A stretch of 64,000 bases of DNA, taken from Chlorokybus atmophyticus. Taxonomy: Eukaryota; Streptophyta; Chlorokybophyceae; Chlorokybales; Chlorokybaceae. Where the stretch lies: NCBI GenBank assembly GCA_009103225.1, contig RHPI01001202.1, positions 262,121-326,120 on the forward strand, in the 5' to 3' direction. The position numbers and the translations under genes are program-made. Below the pieces are notes generated by a model, which worked only from the letters and a program-made list of their open reading frames with translations, had not been told where the DNA came from and did not search any database. Below are positions 11,178 to 22,878 of this stretch, piece by piece; the first letter of the stretch is position 1, and each line of letters starts with the position of its first letter.

Positions 11178-13249
11178 ATGCAAGCGCTGCATGTAAAGCA
11201 GGACAAGCGCGTCAAGCAGCCCGTAGAGGAGGACAAGGTGGCGGCGGATGATGCGGCAAGCGTTTCGGCCGACTCTACGGCTGTGGTACGTACGGATTGC
11301 GTGTAATACTTCAAGGGGAAGCTTGGCAGGTGCTGCTGGTAGGATAGGCAAGCAGCAGCAGCAGGCAGCCTGGCCTGGCCAGACCAGACCGAAGCCACAG
11401 GCGGTAGCGGCGACAGTGGCGATGGCGGCGTCCAGAAGCTCCTCTAGCTTTGCTGCCTCGCCAGATGACGTGTGGTGGTCCGCCGACACCGTTGCTCTGG
11501 TCACTGGCGGTAAGCAGTGCAGCTGATTGTCAAGCATGCTTGTGCATGCAAGTAGTGAGCGTGGCTTCGTATCTCGCCATGCATTTGCTGGATGATTTTG
11601 CGCATGTTTTGCTGTGTGCTGGATGCTTGCATGCATGTACACGTATGAAAGTTCAGTTCCAGCATGCGCTGCTCCTTGACGTGCTCGACAGTTTTGCTTT
11701 GTGGATGCTTGCATGCATGCACACGTATGAAAGTTCAGTTCCTTCCAGCATGCGCTGCTTCTTGGACGTCTGTGTAACCCCCTCCGTCTGTCCGCAGCAA
11801 ACAAGGGCATAGGGTATGAGATTGCACACCAGCTGGCAGACGAAGGCATAACCACCATCCTCACAGCACGCGACGGTCAGTGTTGACCACATACCTCTTG
11901 TAGTTCAGCGTTAGGATCTTCTTGCAGTTTTAACCTCCGATTGTGTTGGTTTGCCCATTTCAACATGTGCTGTGCTGTGCTGTGTGCGCAAGCATGTGTG
12001 CATGAGTTACGGAAGTGGGCTTTATGTGAGACTATGTGTATATTCTGTGCAGCTGGGCTTGGCGTTGAGGCCAAGGAGAGGCTGGAGCAAGAGGGCGTGC
12101 CCGGGCGCGTGCGCTTCCATCGACTTGACTTGGAAGACCGCAACAGCATCGACAAGACTGCTGAGTGGGTCGACGGGGAGTACGGAGGTCTGGACATACT
12201 GGTGAGCTGAACACACATGCATGCATGCAACAAGGGTTGAGCAAAACAGCCATATGTGTGTTGTGCGCCAGGTGAACAACGCGGGCTTCGCTTACAAGGG
12301 CGACGAGTTTGGTCCAGATCAAGCAAGAAAGACCATTGCGATCAACGTGTATGGCACGATGGCTGTCTGTGAGCGCTTTAAGCCTCTGCTGCGCAAATCT
12401 GACCACGGTGCTCGCATAGTGCGTATGCACTGGAAACGCAATACCTCATGCGCACATGCGTGTGCACGCATACAAATCAGAAGTTCTGTTACTTGCTGTG
12501 TGACATCATCACAACAGAGATGCTGGAATAACTGTACCCACTGCATGCCTGATTGCTGTGGTAGGTTAATGTGGCGAGCTCAGCAGGGAAGCTTAGTATA
12601 CTCAAGAGCGACAAGCTGAGAAAGAAGTTTGAAGACCCCAACCTGACCACCACTCAGCTGCGGCAGCTCATGGAGGACTTCATAGAGAGTGTAAGTCCCA
12701 GACTGCATGTCGGCACTTGGCACCCACTCAGTTGTTAAGTCCATGCGTACTCTGTTCTTCACTTGTAGATCAAGGATGGCACGTATGCTGAGAAAGGCTG
12801 GCCGCGATCTATGTATGGAGTCTCCAAGTACGTCACTTCATGCCACTGCCGAGTGCATTGCAATTCATATGCAGTGTGTCATGTGTTCTTCCACACTGAC
12901 AAGCACACTGTTGCGCAGGCTTGGTGTTGCAACGTACACGCGCATCCTGGCGAGAGAGTTAAAAGACAGGGGCGTGCTGGTCAATGCGTGCGACCCGGGC
13001 TATGTCAAGACTGACATGAGCTCGCAACGAGGTGCGTGCACAAGGCGGGTTAGCTGTACTGGGCGCTCCTGTAATGCTTTGTGCCGGGGCTACAGTATGC
13101 TTTGTTGCGCATTGAGTTGTGATTATGTTCTTGATGCAGGTTACAAGACACCTGCTGAGGGTGCTGATACTGCCGTGTGGTTGGCGCTGCTGCCGAAGGA
13201 CGGCCTGACAGACAAAATGTGTGCGGATCGCAAGGAAGTGTCTTTCTGA
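11178..13249 (+). CDS. Short-chain dehydrogenase/reductase (carbonyl reductase-like)
   Basis: Nine plus-strand exons join in phase: 11178-11285, 11401-11509, 11798-11875, 12053-12201, 12272-12418, 12565-12690, 12769-12827, 12919-13031 and 13140-13249 (TGA). The classical SDR motifs appear in order: the nucleotide-binding TGANKGIG (split over the exon 2/3 border), DLED, NNAG, the catalytic Ser in NVASSAGKL, and YGVSK with catalytic Tyr and Lys, then the C-terminal DPGYVKTDM. The layout with a longer segment between Ser and Tyr resembles carbonyl reductase / menthone reductase-type NADPH enzymes. The substrate cannot be read from sequence. The N-terminal ~70 residues before the Rossmann fold are rich in Ala, Ser and Lys and could target an organelle. 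ATG 11178 was chosen because exon 1 then joins in phase; ATG 11422 would give a shorter protein. Confidence 0.9.
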
Positions 13250-13537
13250 GTGTACAACAAGAGCCAGTTTGGGGTATGCTGTGTAGCGTGAGGTTGAGTA
13301 GTACAGCAATTTGCTATGATTAATAAGCCATCATGTTTTGGCAACCGCTGCCAGTATGCACCCTCATGATAAGAACGTGTTGCCTGGTTGACACGCCTAA
13401 TAGCAGTCTTGGTCACTGATGTAAAACGCATGAAGGCTGAGTGGTGTTTACTGTGAGCATCACCATCATCAATTGGTCACACCCATCAAACTGGTGGCAT
13501 GGTTGATGGAGACAGGGAGCTGCGGTCAATCCACATT
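13250..13537. other. Gap between convergent genes
   Basis: The stop codons of the dehydrogenase (plus) and the pseudouridine synthase (minus) are less than 300 bases apart, so this short stretch must hold both 3' UTRs and polyadenylation signals. No clear signal hexamer was found. Confidence 0.4.
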
Positions 13538-15296
13538 CTATGGTTGACTGGACAGGTTATGCATATGCATGGTCATGGTTGCACTGTCACAACTACCACA
13601 CGAAGAAAGGCAGTTGTGCTGTTGTCGTGACATGCGGCAACCGCAATCACCGCTTGCCTCAGCATGCTTGCCAGCTGAACGTGCGCGCAACCACAAAAGG
13701 AAAGCCAAACGCATACAACCCGCATCTAACGGTGACATTCCAAGTGCAGGTGGGTATTGGTCTTGTGACAAAACAGAGTTGCCTAAAGCTGCATTCACCC
13801 AACCAGGCAAGTCAGTATGCAGCATAATAACTGAGTCGGTCTTTGGATGAGGCAACTGCAGCCTCTCTGCGTGCAGCAGATGCATGTCTAGCCCGACCGC
13901 TTGCAAGCCACCATACCTGCGTAATGGACTTCAGGGTTCATGTGATCAAGTGCCAACGCATATTGTCACTCAGCTTCCAGCTCACCTGATATCGCCAACT
14001 ATTGGCAAGCCGAGATGGGTGCAATGAAGGCGGATTTGGTGCGTCCTGCCTGTGACAGGGAACGCACGCAAGAGCACAGCTGCAGCAGGTGTTGTTGACA
14101 CGCCCTGCATGATAACTGGACAAGTTGAGCAGTCAGGATACACCTTGACCACTTCAAAGCGTGTTTCCATACGCTTGACTCTGGAGCCTCCTGGCAGTGC
14201 AGCCCCTACATCATCCGCGCTGTAAACACGCCACAGGCCTGAACACAACAATCATACAGCAGCTTTCAAGCAACAGCCGCATTGTATGCGTCCAACTTAC
14301 ACACTTGTACGTATGCTTACCATGTCGCGAGCGCCCATGGCCAGTGACAAGCGTGAGCTCTTTCCAGGTAGGTGCTTGGCCAGTGCACAGTGCAATGTAT
14401 ATTTTGCACGCCATCAGCTTGGCTGTATCGGAAAACACGGCCGACACCCCTTTGTGCCCTTCTTTTCGCTTGGAGAACACCAGCACTCCGCTGGTGTCCC
14501 TATCTAGGCGATGCGCAAGATGCAGCTCCTTTGTGTCGCACGCACCCAACATTGTTGATCCTCCACGATGCATATCTAATGAAGTGGTGACTGGCTGTTC
14601 ATCATCTGCAGCAGCCCCGCGGCTTGCTGCCAGCTTGCTACCATCAGCCTCGCCAGCTGTATCCAGCAGCCGTTCTGATCTAGCGCTGAGTAGGTACTTG
14701 CGCGCTGCTAGCAGCATGCTCTCACTGTAAACGCTTGATGGCTTGGCTGCTGCGAGAAGCCACTCGTCCTCATAGATCACCTGAAACAGCAGTAGCAGCT
14801 TGAGTGCCACACAACATAAGCTCGCTGGTTGCTTTCTAGACCCAGCAAGGGTGGGGAGTGGGGCGTGGGGTGTCCTTCACCAAGCTGATCAAAGGCTCAA
14901 AACTCCAAGTGTTCAATGCACATGCTTACACGCGAACCCACATGTCCGTTAGGCTAACGAGATGGCACTGCAAATAACAGCCCTCAATGCAGAACAGGTG
15001 GTGTTGGTCTCAACATGATATGCAGTTGTAGTTGCAGGTAGCTATCAACAAGAACACCGCGATAATCTATTAGCTTCAATGACGAAAGCATGCACACTCC
15101 GAACATGGCATGCACGCACCTTGATTTGCGGAAGGGAGTTGCTGCTGCCGTTGCTGTTCGCCGCCAAGGCAGCCCTTCGCCGCTCGACCTCCTTGGCGTC
15201 CTCCCCAGGCAATGGCGTGAGCGGTGTCGGCCACGTCGACAGGTCGGCCATCAACCACCGCCGCCGCCAGCAGCGTGCAGCAGCTGCAGCAAGCAT
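13538..15296 (-). CDS. RNA pseudouridine synthase, RluA family
   Basis: Four minus-strand exons: 15296-15120, 14780-14321, 14238-13986 and 13916-13538. The last three join in phase and give VIYEDEWLLAAAKP (the start of the RluA catalytic domain), HRLDRDTSGVLVFSKR with the catalytic Asp, and FPVTGRTHQIRLHCTHLGLP followed by GDIRYGGL. This is a complete RluA/RluC/RluD-type catalytic domain, which isomerises uridine to pseudouridine in rRNA or tRNA. The target is unknown; a plastid or mitochondrial RNA would be typical. In exon 1 the frame that joins the domain carries PGEDAKEVERRRAALAA. A neighbouring frame carries VVDGRPVDVADTAHAI, which looks like the end of an S4-type RNA-binding region, so a frameshift near 15203-15212 is possible. 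The insert between the first motif and HRLD is unusually long and Ala/Ser-rich. Confidence 0.88.
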
Positions 15297-15456
15297 GTGT
15301 TAGGGACTGTTTGGGAACTCGCTACCGATCACATCAGCACAGAAAGCGCCTTCTAATCTCGCTATTGCCGAGGTTGTAAGCGAGACATCTTGCTACACAG
15401 CTTCGGCTTTCGCTCTGCGCTTGGGCTAGGCTTGGCTTGGCCTGGCCTGGCCCGGC
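15297..15456. promoter_or_regulatory. Short divergent promoter region
   Basis: Only about 160 bases separate the start of the minus-strand pseudouridine synthase from the chosen ATG of the plus-strand helicase, so both promoters must lie here or within the first exons. The part nearest the helicase is a run of TTGGCCTGGCC-like repeats (about 15426-15465). No TATA box is evident. Confidence 0.35.
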
Positions 15457-18400
15457 ATGGCCTGGTCGGGTGCGCCGGTCGGGATGGTCGGGGGTGGGCG
15501 AAAGGGCCACAAGGTGGTCCAGCTGGATGTTGGAGAGTCGCAGAGTCTTGCGGATGGGAAGCTTGGGACTGGCCTCGCCGCCAAGGACAGGGCGAAGCAT
15601 CAGGCCAAGGACAAGCACCAGCAGCCAGAGGCAGGCCAGTCTGCTGCCGACGCCGAGCGCAGGCGTCAAGCAGAGCAGGCTGGGCCTCTGACCAGCAGTG
15701 AAGCTGCGGCAGGCAGCAGTGGGCGCAATAGCAACAAAGGGAAGCAGCATGCTACCAACAAGCAGGCCAGAAACAACAGTCATAAGTCACAAGCTGCCGC
15801 AGCTGCTGCAACCAGGCGTGCTCATGGTACAGTCTATCGTATTCCTCACCTATCATAGCTCGCACAGTTCTGAAAGTCACTGTTGAGCAATCAGGAGGTG
15901 CACTGCACTGTCACTCTGTTCACACTCGCACAATGTACATGCTTGTATGTCATGGTATGTGAAGGTTACGCATGAGTGGACTTGGGCATAGCTGTGAATA
16001 TCTCCAAGCTTATCGCTCATTGCATGAACTTCCATAGCGCTGCTTGCGTGTCTAAAGACCTAAGAGGTGTGGTGCACGACAAGTGTCACACCACCTCACC
16101 ACACTTGTTATATGAAGTACACTACGCTGCTGATTGCTTTCTGCGTCTTTCGCTCGCAGCTCCTGCAAGTGACACCAGCTTTGATAGGTTACAACGGGAA
16201 GTGCTTGGTCAAGGTTTATGGCGGGACGCTCCAGGTCATGTCTTGTGCTTACACACATTGAGTACCCAGTCCCACATAGTCATACACTTGTTGAGGCTGA
16301 TAGTTGGCCCGCCCAGGCGCTACTTTGGATCAACTGCAAGAGCTGCCCGTGCGATTCAACAGCTTGGCAGCGTACACGGCAGCTTTCGAGCCTCTCCTGT
16401 TGGAGGAAGCGCGCGAGCAGCTCCGACAAGCTTACCATGAGAGCAGTGATGCGCAGAGATCTATTGCTGTGACCATTACACGCGTGGACAGCGACGGCCA
16501 AGGTGAGAGCTGGTTGTGGAGTTTGTCGGTTGCTGTGATGGTTGCATGCTTAGCTCATGATGTGTGCCACACTGCAGGATGGTACACTGTGACTGTTAGC
16601 ACGACACGCCATAAAGGCCTGTTTGCAAACACTGTTGCAGTCTTAACCGCTTGTGGACTCCACGCAAGCAAGGCGGAGCAAAAAGATGCTGTTTGCGTGG
16701 CCGGCCAAGTCACACATGTGGATCGCAATGATGAAGGCAGCACAGCTAAGGTGAGCTGTTTGTGCAACTAACAGCAGCTCTATGTGGCAAGAGAATGTGT
16801 GTTATGACGAGCACGCAACGTAATACTTTGTACCATGCCGTAACCTCCAGGTGCGCTTCCCGCTGCCCATTGATGATGTGGGCGAGTACGGAAAACGGTT
16901 GCTGGAATCGATGCAGAAGCAACCGTCGCTGCAGTGGCATGCCACACCTGCAGGAGCACTAACCACGGTGCGTTGATAACATATACGTGTGTGTGAGGCC
17001 TTCTTTGTTGTGTTCTGCTCTGCTTCTTAGCAGCATCAGTTATGCCAATGCGGTGGCAACTTATTGACCAGTGATGTTGGGTAGTGCAGGCAAGGCGGGA
17101 GTTCGCGACACTGTATGCTCTACGTGAAAACAAGGGCGCATCGTGGGTGTTGCAACCAGAGAAGAATTTGTGTCCAACTATTGAAGGCTCAGAGCCGCCA
17201 CCGCTGCCACCAAACCTCACAGATAACTTCGCTGGGCACCTTGCAAAAGTCTTCGATGCGCCGCAGCGTATTGCAATAAGCTCGGTGGTTCAGGCAACAC
17301 TTGGGGACAAGAAAGCTGGCCTCGTGTTGGTCCAGGTAGACTTGTTGTTGGTGGTGTTGTTCCCGCTGCCGCCACCGCTGTCGTCGTCGTGTCTACCATG
17401 CACAACTGCCTTATCTCGTCTTGTATACCACACTCCAGGGTCCTCCAGGCACAGGCAAAACCCACACAGTATGGGGACTCTTGAATGTCATCCACTTGAC
17501 ATTTTACCAGCGCTACTATGCGTCGCTGCTGACCAAGCTGGCACCAAATGCAAGCGAAGGCTCTGGGCAACCCGAGACCGAGGATGATGCCGGAGGTCCA
17601 GAAGGCGAAGAGCTTGATGACCTTCTGAAACGGATGGACTCCAGTCTGGGGCGGCTGCTTCCCAAACTTGTTCCCAAGCCCAAAATACTGGTCAGTTGTG
17701 GGGAGTTGTGCTGAACAACATGTCAAACACATTCGCACGATCGTGAGATCAGTAAGACCACCGTTATGTAACCAATGTATCTTTTGTCAGGTGTGCACTC
17801 CAAGCAATGCCGCTATCGATGAGCTGCTAGCGCGTGTCATGAGTAAAGGCTTCATTGACGGTGAACTGAGGACCTACTACCCCATGATAGCGCGTGTGGT
17901 ATCAGCTGAAACCCAGGTGCTCTTGCTGTGCTAAGGCTGCTCAGTTGACATGTGCGCGTGCTTGTGGGTGTGTTCGTGCATACAGCGCTTGTCTTTCTAG
18001 CTGTGGCATGTGATAATTGTGTCACTAAGGCAGTGCGTTTGCAGGTGTCAGCTTATGCCAAAGAGGTGTCAGTTGAGGAGCAAATGCGCCGTTTGGTCAG
18101 CACGCCAGGTGACCAACGATATCGGCGTGCTCGTGAGCTGCAACACCTCGAGTCGAGCATCATGCATCAGATCACACTCATCAGGAGAGAGCTGGACAAG
18201 ATTGCAAGCACAAAGAGCAACCAGTCGATGGCAGAGCTCGACCCGGAGGACCTACAGGTAGGGCAAGTGTTGGTTGTGTACTACCGGTTGGTCATTGCAG
18301 ATATGTTGCTGTGTGGTTCTGTGCTTGCTCGTGCACACGCGTTGGTGTGTTTGAATGGCACAGCCATATGTCGATTACTCAGTTTTTTATGTCCTCTGTT

Positions 18401-20483
18401 TCAAATTCAGGCTGTAGATGCTGCTCGCGATAGCAGATTGCAGAAGTTGGCGGAGATGCAAGAGCAGCGAGACAAGGTGAGCATAGCAGGAGGTTGCTTG
18501 TCTCATTGTAGCCACCACTTTTCTTGCTGGGTTGAGGAGCCCAACCCTGTGGTTGCCAGTAACATTGCTGACCAGGTCTTGGTGGAGTTGGGCCGTTTAC
18601 AGCTGATCGAAGAGCACTCGAGGCTCAGCAGCTCGCGCATGAAACTGGAGGCCGATTTGGAGAAGTCTTACGTGGACGAGGCAGAGTTAGTGTTTACTAC
18701 ACTTTCCTCCTCAGGTCGTGCCGTGTTTTCTAGAATTGCACGCAAGTTCGATGTAGTTATCATTGACGAGGCTGCACAGGTATGTACAACATCTTTGCGT
18801 GCACCTGTGCTTGTGGGTGGTGTTATGCACAGATGCCCTTGCAAACAAACAGTGCCAAGTGTGACACCATTCTTGTGCTCTCGCATATGCTGCCATAAGC
18901 TCAGTCTCTCATACCTGCCACTTGTGCTACACCTACAAACATGTAGCCCTTGACATGTCATAAAGTACACAACAAACATAACAGGGCATACCTTAATGCG
19001 TGTTCTGTTGGGTTGTTCTCTACAGCCAAGGCATAAAGGTTTTGCCTTGCAGTGAGTGCAGAAAATGTCATCGCAGGCGGGAGAGCTTGCCACGCTGCAG
19101 CCGCTGCTGTTAGGCAAAGGCGCGGCGGTGATGGTGGGTGATCCTCAGCAGCTTCCCGCCACTGTGGTCAGTCGTGCCGCTGCCTCACTCCAATACCAGC
19201 GCTCGTTCTTTGAGCGCGTGATGATGGCCGGCTGCAGGCCGCTGCTGCTGTCCGTGCAGTACCGCATGCATCCTGAGATCAGGTCCTTCCCGTCACGCTA
19301 CTTTTATGAGAACCTGTTGCAAGACGCGCCCTCGGTGCTGGCACGCGGGCCCGACCAGTTTCATCAACATCCGCTTCTGCGACCGTAAGCCCAACATTTT
19401 TTGTTGTCGCAAGATAGTACGTCATAGTCATTCACGCAGATTGTCATAGTAACACCCTGTGATGCTATTTGCAGCTATTCTTTTATTGATGTTGCCGGCA
19501 AGGAGACTCGCAATGGACGTGGCTCTCTGCAAAATGAACGAGAGGCTTTGGTGGCTGCCAAGCTGTACCATTTGCTGTCTGACCACATACCAAAGGAGTC
19601 TATTCATGTAAGTGCACCAGATTACTTTCAGGCTGCTTGGTGGACTGTTTCGGTGACAGTTTTCATGTCATTGACAGCAACGCTGCAGCGTCATCACGCC
19701 CTATCGCCAGCAGCAGCATTGTTTGCGACGGGCCTTCGAGAAGGAGCTAAGCAGTGAAGAAGCTGCCCGTGTACATATTTCCACTGTTGATTCCTATCAA
19801 GGCCAAGAATGCGATGTTATCATCTTCAGGTATGAAACTTCCCAAACTGCTAAGCGGTAACAAAGTGCATTGTCAAGTTGCATTCGTGACTGTTTCGCTT
19901 GTACAGCTGCGTGCGTGCATCAGCAAAGGGTGGTGTCGGCTTTGTTGCGGACACAAGACGCCTGAATGTGGCCTTAACGCGGGCTCGCCGCTCTCTTTGG
20001 GTAAGTTACTAAGCACCCACTCTCAAACCATAACCTTGCATTTCAGGAACCCTCTAAAACCAGACAGACAACTTGCTTTTGTGTGTGCAGGTGCTGGGCA
20101 GTGCCAAGTCTCTGATGCAAGTGCCCGTGTGGGATGCTCTGGTGCAGGACGCTCACGAACGCGGGTGTTTCGTGTCATCCGCGACTGTGGTTAGCACCTT
20201 GGGTTTGCAGCCTTCACCAGAGAGCCCAAGACCACGCAAGCGACATCACAATGGCCAAGCCGGCCCCTCGGCGCGGCGCTTCAGAGGCCATGCACATAAT
20301 GGTAGCCGTGATCAACATGTGTCACGCGAAGATCATGCGGGCACGAACTCCAACAGAGCCGCGACGCAAAGTCGGAAGCGCTTGTTGACTGCGAAAGAAG
20401 TCAATGAGATGCATAGGGACCAGCTTAAGCACGGCCCCAGCACAAGCGCGGGGCTTGAAGATGGGGAGATAGATGAAGATTGA
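15457..20483 (+). CDS. Sen1/MAA3-type superfamily 1 RNA/DNA helicase
   Basis: Sixteen plus-strand exons join in phase: 15457-15826, 16160-16234, 16317-16502, 16578-16750, 16851-16967, 17090-17335, 17439-17690, 17791-17916 (or -17898), 18045-18257, 18411-18476, 18576-18779, 19077-19384, 19475-19607, 19678-19829, 19917-20000 and 20091-20483 (TGA). All SF1B helicase motifs are seen: [10 protein letters not shown] (I), [12 protein letters not shown] (Ia), IIDEAAQ (II), [10 protein letters not shown] (III), QYRMHPEI (IV), [16 protein letters not shown] (V) and [15 protein letters not shown] (VI). The upstream part ([20 protein letters not shown]) matches the N-terminal region of the Sen1/senataxin/MAA3 group. 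Helicases of this group unwind RNA:DNA hybrids and act in transcription termination and RNA processing in the nucleus. The first exon is a low-complexity Ala/Gly/Lys/Gln region, and a charged insert with coiled-coil character lies between motifs Ia and II. The C-terminal tail is basic. Confidence 0.92.
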
Positions 20484-20937
20484 TAGAGGTTGAGGGGCAA
20501 TTTTCCGCGTTGCTGCTGCCATCAGAAGCTTCTGGTGGACGTGCAGCACAGGAATTGGTGCTCTGCTTGCTTGTTGCCTGTGCAGCGTGAAGCACTCCCT
20601 GCATGCGTGGATCAGCAGCGTGTTGCTTCCTGTCAGACATAAAGCAAGCATTGCATTGGCACTGTCGTCACGATCCGTTGTTGGCGAGGGTCCTCAAGCT
20701 GAAGAGTGCAGTGACTGTCAGCAAAGCAACATACTCTGTTCATTACTTTGTTGCTGTAAAATGGAGGCATGATATGGCAGCAAAAGTCCACTGTAGCTGA
20801 AATGCTGCTAATCCCAAATGAGCCGCCGCATCGCGATTGCCCTACTAGCCTAACCCATATAGATTACTGTACTGCCTAAGATGTAGAATGCACAAAGACA
20901 GCTGTGCTAACTCCGCAGACCCTACACCTGCTGATAT
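20484..20937. other. Gap between convergent helicase and acetyltransferase genes
   Basis: About 450 bases between two stop codons facing each other. Only 3' UTR-like sequence; no further gene is supported. Confidence 0.4.
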
Positions 20938-22112
20938 TCATCGTGAAGGCACAAGGTCTAGCTCTGCATCAGGTGAAGATGTATTGGATACATTCAGCCG
21001 CTTCATCATGAGCACGATTTCGCCACCCGAGCCTGGTTCAACATTAGGCATGGGCCAGCTGGCGCCTTTGGGTACGCGCACGAGTCGATAGCCGCACGAG
21101 CGGTAGAGTCCCCATGCGGCGGGGTCGTTGCGGTCGCAGTGGAGGAAAACCTTGGTGCAGCTCCAATCGCGGGCAAGTTGCTCCGCTTGCAAAACGAGCA
21201 TGCGCCCGAGTCCCTGGCGGCGGTTCAGCGGCTGAACCGCGAGGTTGCCCAAGTACGCGTACCCAAGCCTCCTTTTGCACCTTTTCCTCTTGACAAACAT
21301 GCCACTCGTGTCAATGGTGACTGCGCCCGCAAAGGTAACATCAGGCTTTTGGCTCCCCTTGAAAGTGTTGCCCTCTCCCATCCACAGCCACAGCTCTCTC
21401 CCAGCATACTCAAGCAGCGGCCACGGGGAGCTTCGCTCATCGCTGTACACCTGCCCTTTCATGCTCCTGTCCATGGCCACCAAGCAAGCTCCCCTGTAGC
21501 TGCTAGACCTTTGCAGCTGTAGCAGCTGAAACACCCTGTGATGCAAGTAGCTCTGTTATCTCAAACCGACAATAGAGCGTGCACCATGAGTTCTCTGCAT
21601 AGCAGCCGTGTGATTGCAGGAACCGCACCACTCTGCTCTCAACAGCGTCGTGTAAGGTGGCCTCGCTTTCGGGTAGAAGCCGCTACAGTGCAAGTCTGCT
21701 ACATGCCAGGACTCTTCTACGTGCGCTTCGCGAATGCTGCGCGTCACAACACGAGCGCAGCATGCGCATTGGTACACTGCCATCGTCCAGTTCACTTGTC
21801 ATTGCACAACGTCTGCACTTACTAGTACTCAAGCTTGGGTGCTAGTGAAGTGGTAGTGGTAGTGGTGGTAGGCAACTCTACGGTCACGCTCACAGCGGTG
21901 TTGGCATCGCCATCAGCGACCGCTGCCTTGCAGATGACAACAGCCCTGCTTTGAACTGAGCACTGCCGGGAGGTCAAGCGACTCCTCCTTGCTTGAGGTG
22001 CGTGCACTGGACTAGGCTGTACTGGACGGTGCGGTCGTTTCCAGCTGGCAGCTTCAGCTGCAGCTGCAGGCACCAATGCACTGCTGAAAGGCAGGCACAG
22101 GGTAGCCTGCAT
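20938..22112 (-). CDS. GNAT-family N-acetyltransferase
   Basis: Three minus-strand exons join in phase: 22112-21823, 21736-21629 and 21535-20938 (stop at 20938-20940). Exon 1 starts with ATG at 22112 and gives MQATLCLPFSSALV and a Ser/Arg/Ala-rich stretch, a likely plastid transit peptide. Exon 2 gives IREAHVEESWHVADLHCSGF, the start of a GNAT fold. Exon 3 holds the acetyl-CoA-binding motif A as YLGNLAVQPLNRRQGLGRML (RRQGLG loop) and the motif B end, AWGLYRSCGYRL. The arrangement fits the plant and algal plastid GNAT proteins that acetylate N-termini or lysines, but the acceptor cannot be read here. Confidence 0.85.
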
Positions 22113-22878
22113 TGCAACCGACCTGCACAGCAACCGCGAGCTTCAGATAACACCATACATGGCGCTCACACGCGCAATTAACTGCTCTCTCTCAACAACA
22201 ATGCGTTCAAGTTGTGCTACACGCTATAAGCAGCAGCTGAGCACTGCCACCTGCTGCTCAATTGCATGCCTCCGCTCGCAAGCTGCAGTAGCAAGTCGTG
22301 CACAAAGCAGGACAGCCAAACTACGTATGACACATGCTACCTGCAGACGAAGGCTACACGTACAAGCAACGAAGGATGGCAAGCCTTCCGCAGCATGCAC
22401 AATGAGCGTCGCGAAGCCGACGGAAGCAGGACTCACCTGTCGTGGCTGTCTCGGGGACCGCCTCTTCCTCACCACGGCATAACAACCTCGTGCCGGCTGA
22501 GACGGCGCTACGTGAGCGACACACGGGCTGAGAGTGACCAGCACAGGTCCTTCCAGTAGCCTTGCCACCCCGCCTCACCACCGCAGCCGCCTCCGCCGCC
22601 TGCTGTTCCGCGCCCACCGACGCTAAGACAGTGAACGCAAGCATTAAGTGTCTGAACTCAGTGCGTGCCTAAAGTTGAGGTACCTAACGCCCTATCGTCA
22701 GCATTCAGTGCCTGAACGCAGGTATGCCAGAAGCGTTGAGCAGCAGCGTTTGGCAGTAGGTCACGTTAAGGTCAAGATTTGCGTTAATCTGCTTAATCTG
22801 CCACAGCTGAATCTTCCTTTGCTTGTCCACGTGGAGCAAACCAAATTGCTGCTGAGGTTGGCGGCGGCGGTGTAGGCG
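22113..22878. promoter_or_regulatory. Divergent intergenic region
   Basis: About 770 bases between the starts of the acetyltransferase (minus) and the membrane protease (plus). It must hold both promoters. Open frames on the minus strand at 22224-22644 are Ala/Cys-rich and do not join to anything, so I do not call a gene. Confidence 0.35.

Noticed and set aside
15334-15783. Minus-strand frame over helicase exon 1, possible upstream exon of the pseudouridine synthase
   Set aside because: It is the complement of the low-complexity helicase exon and offers no in-phase join to the 15296 exon.
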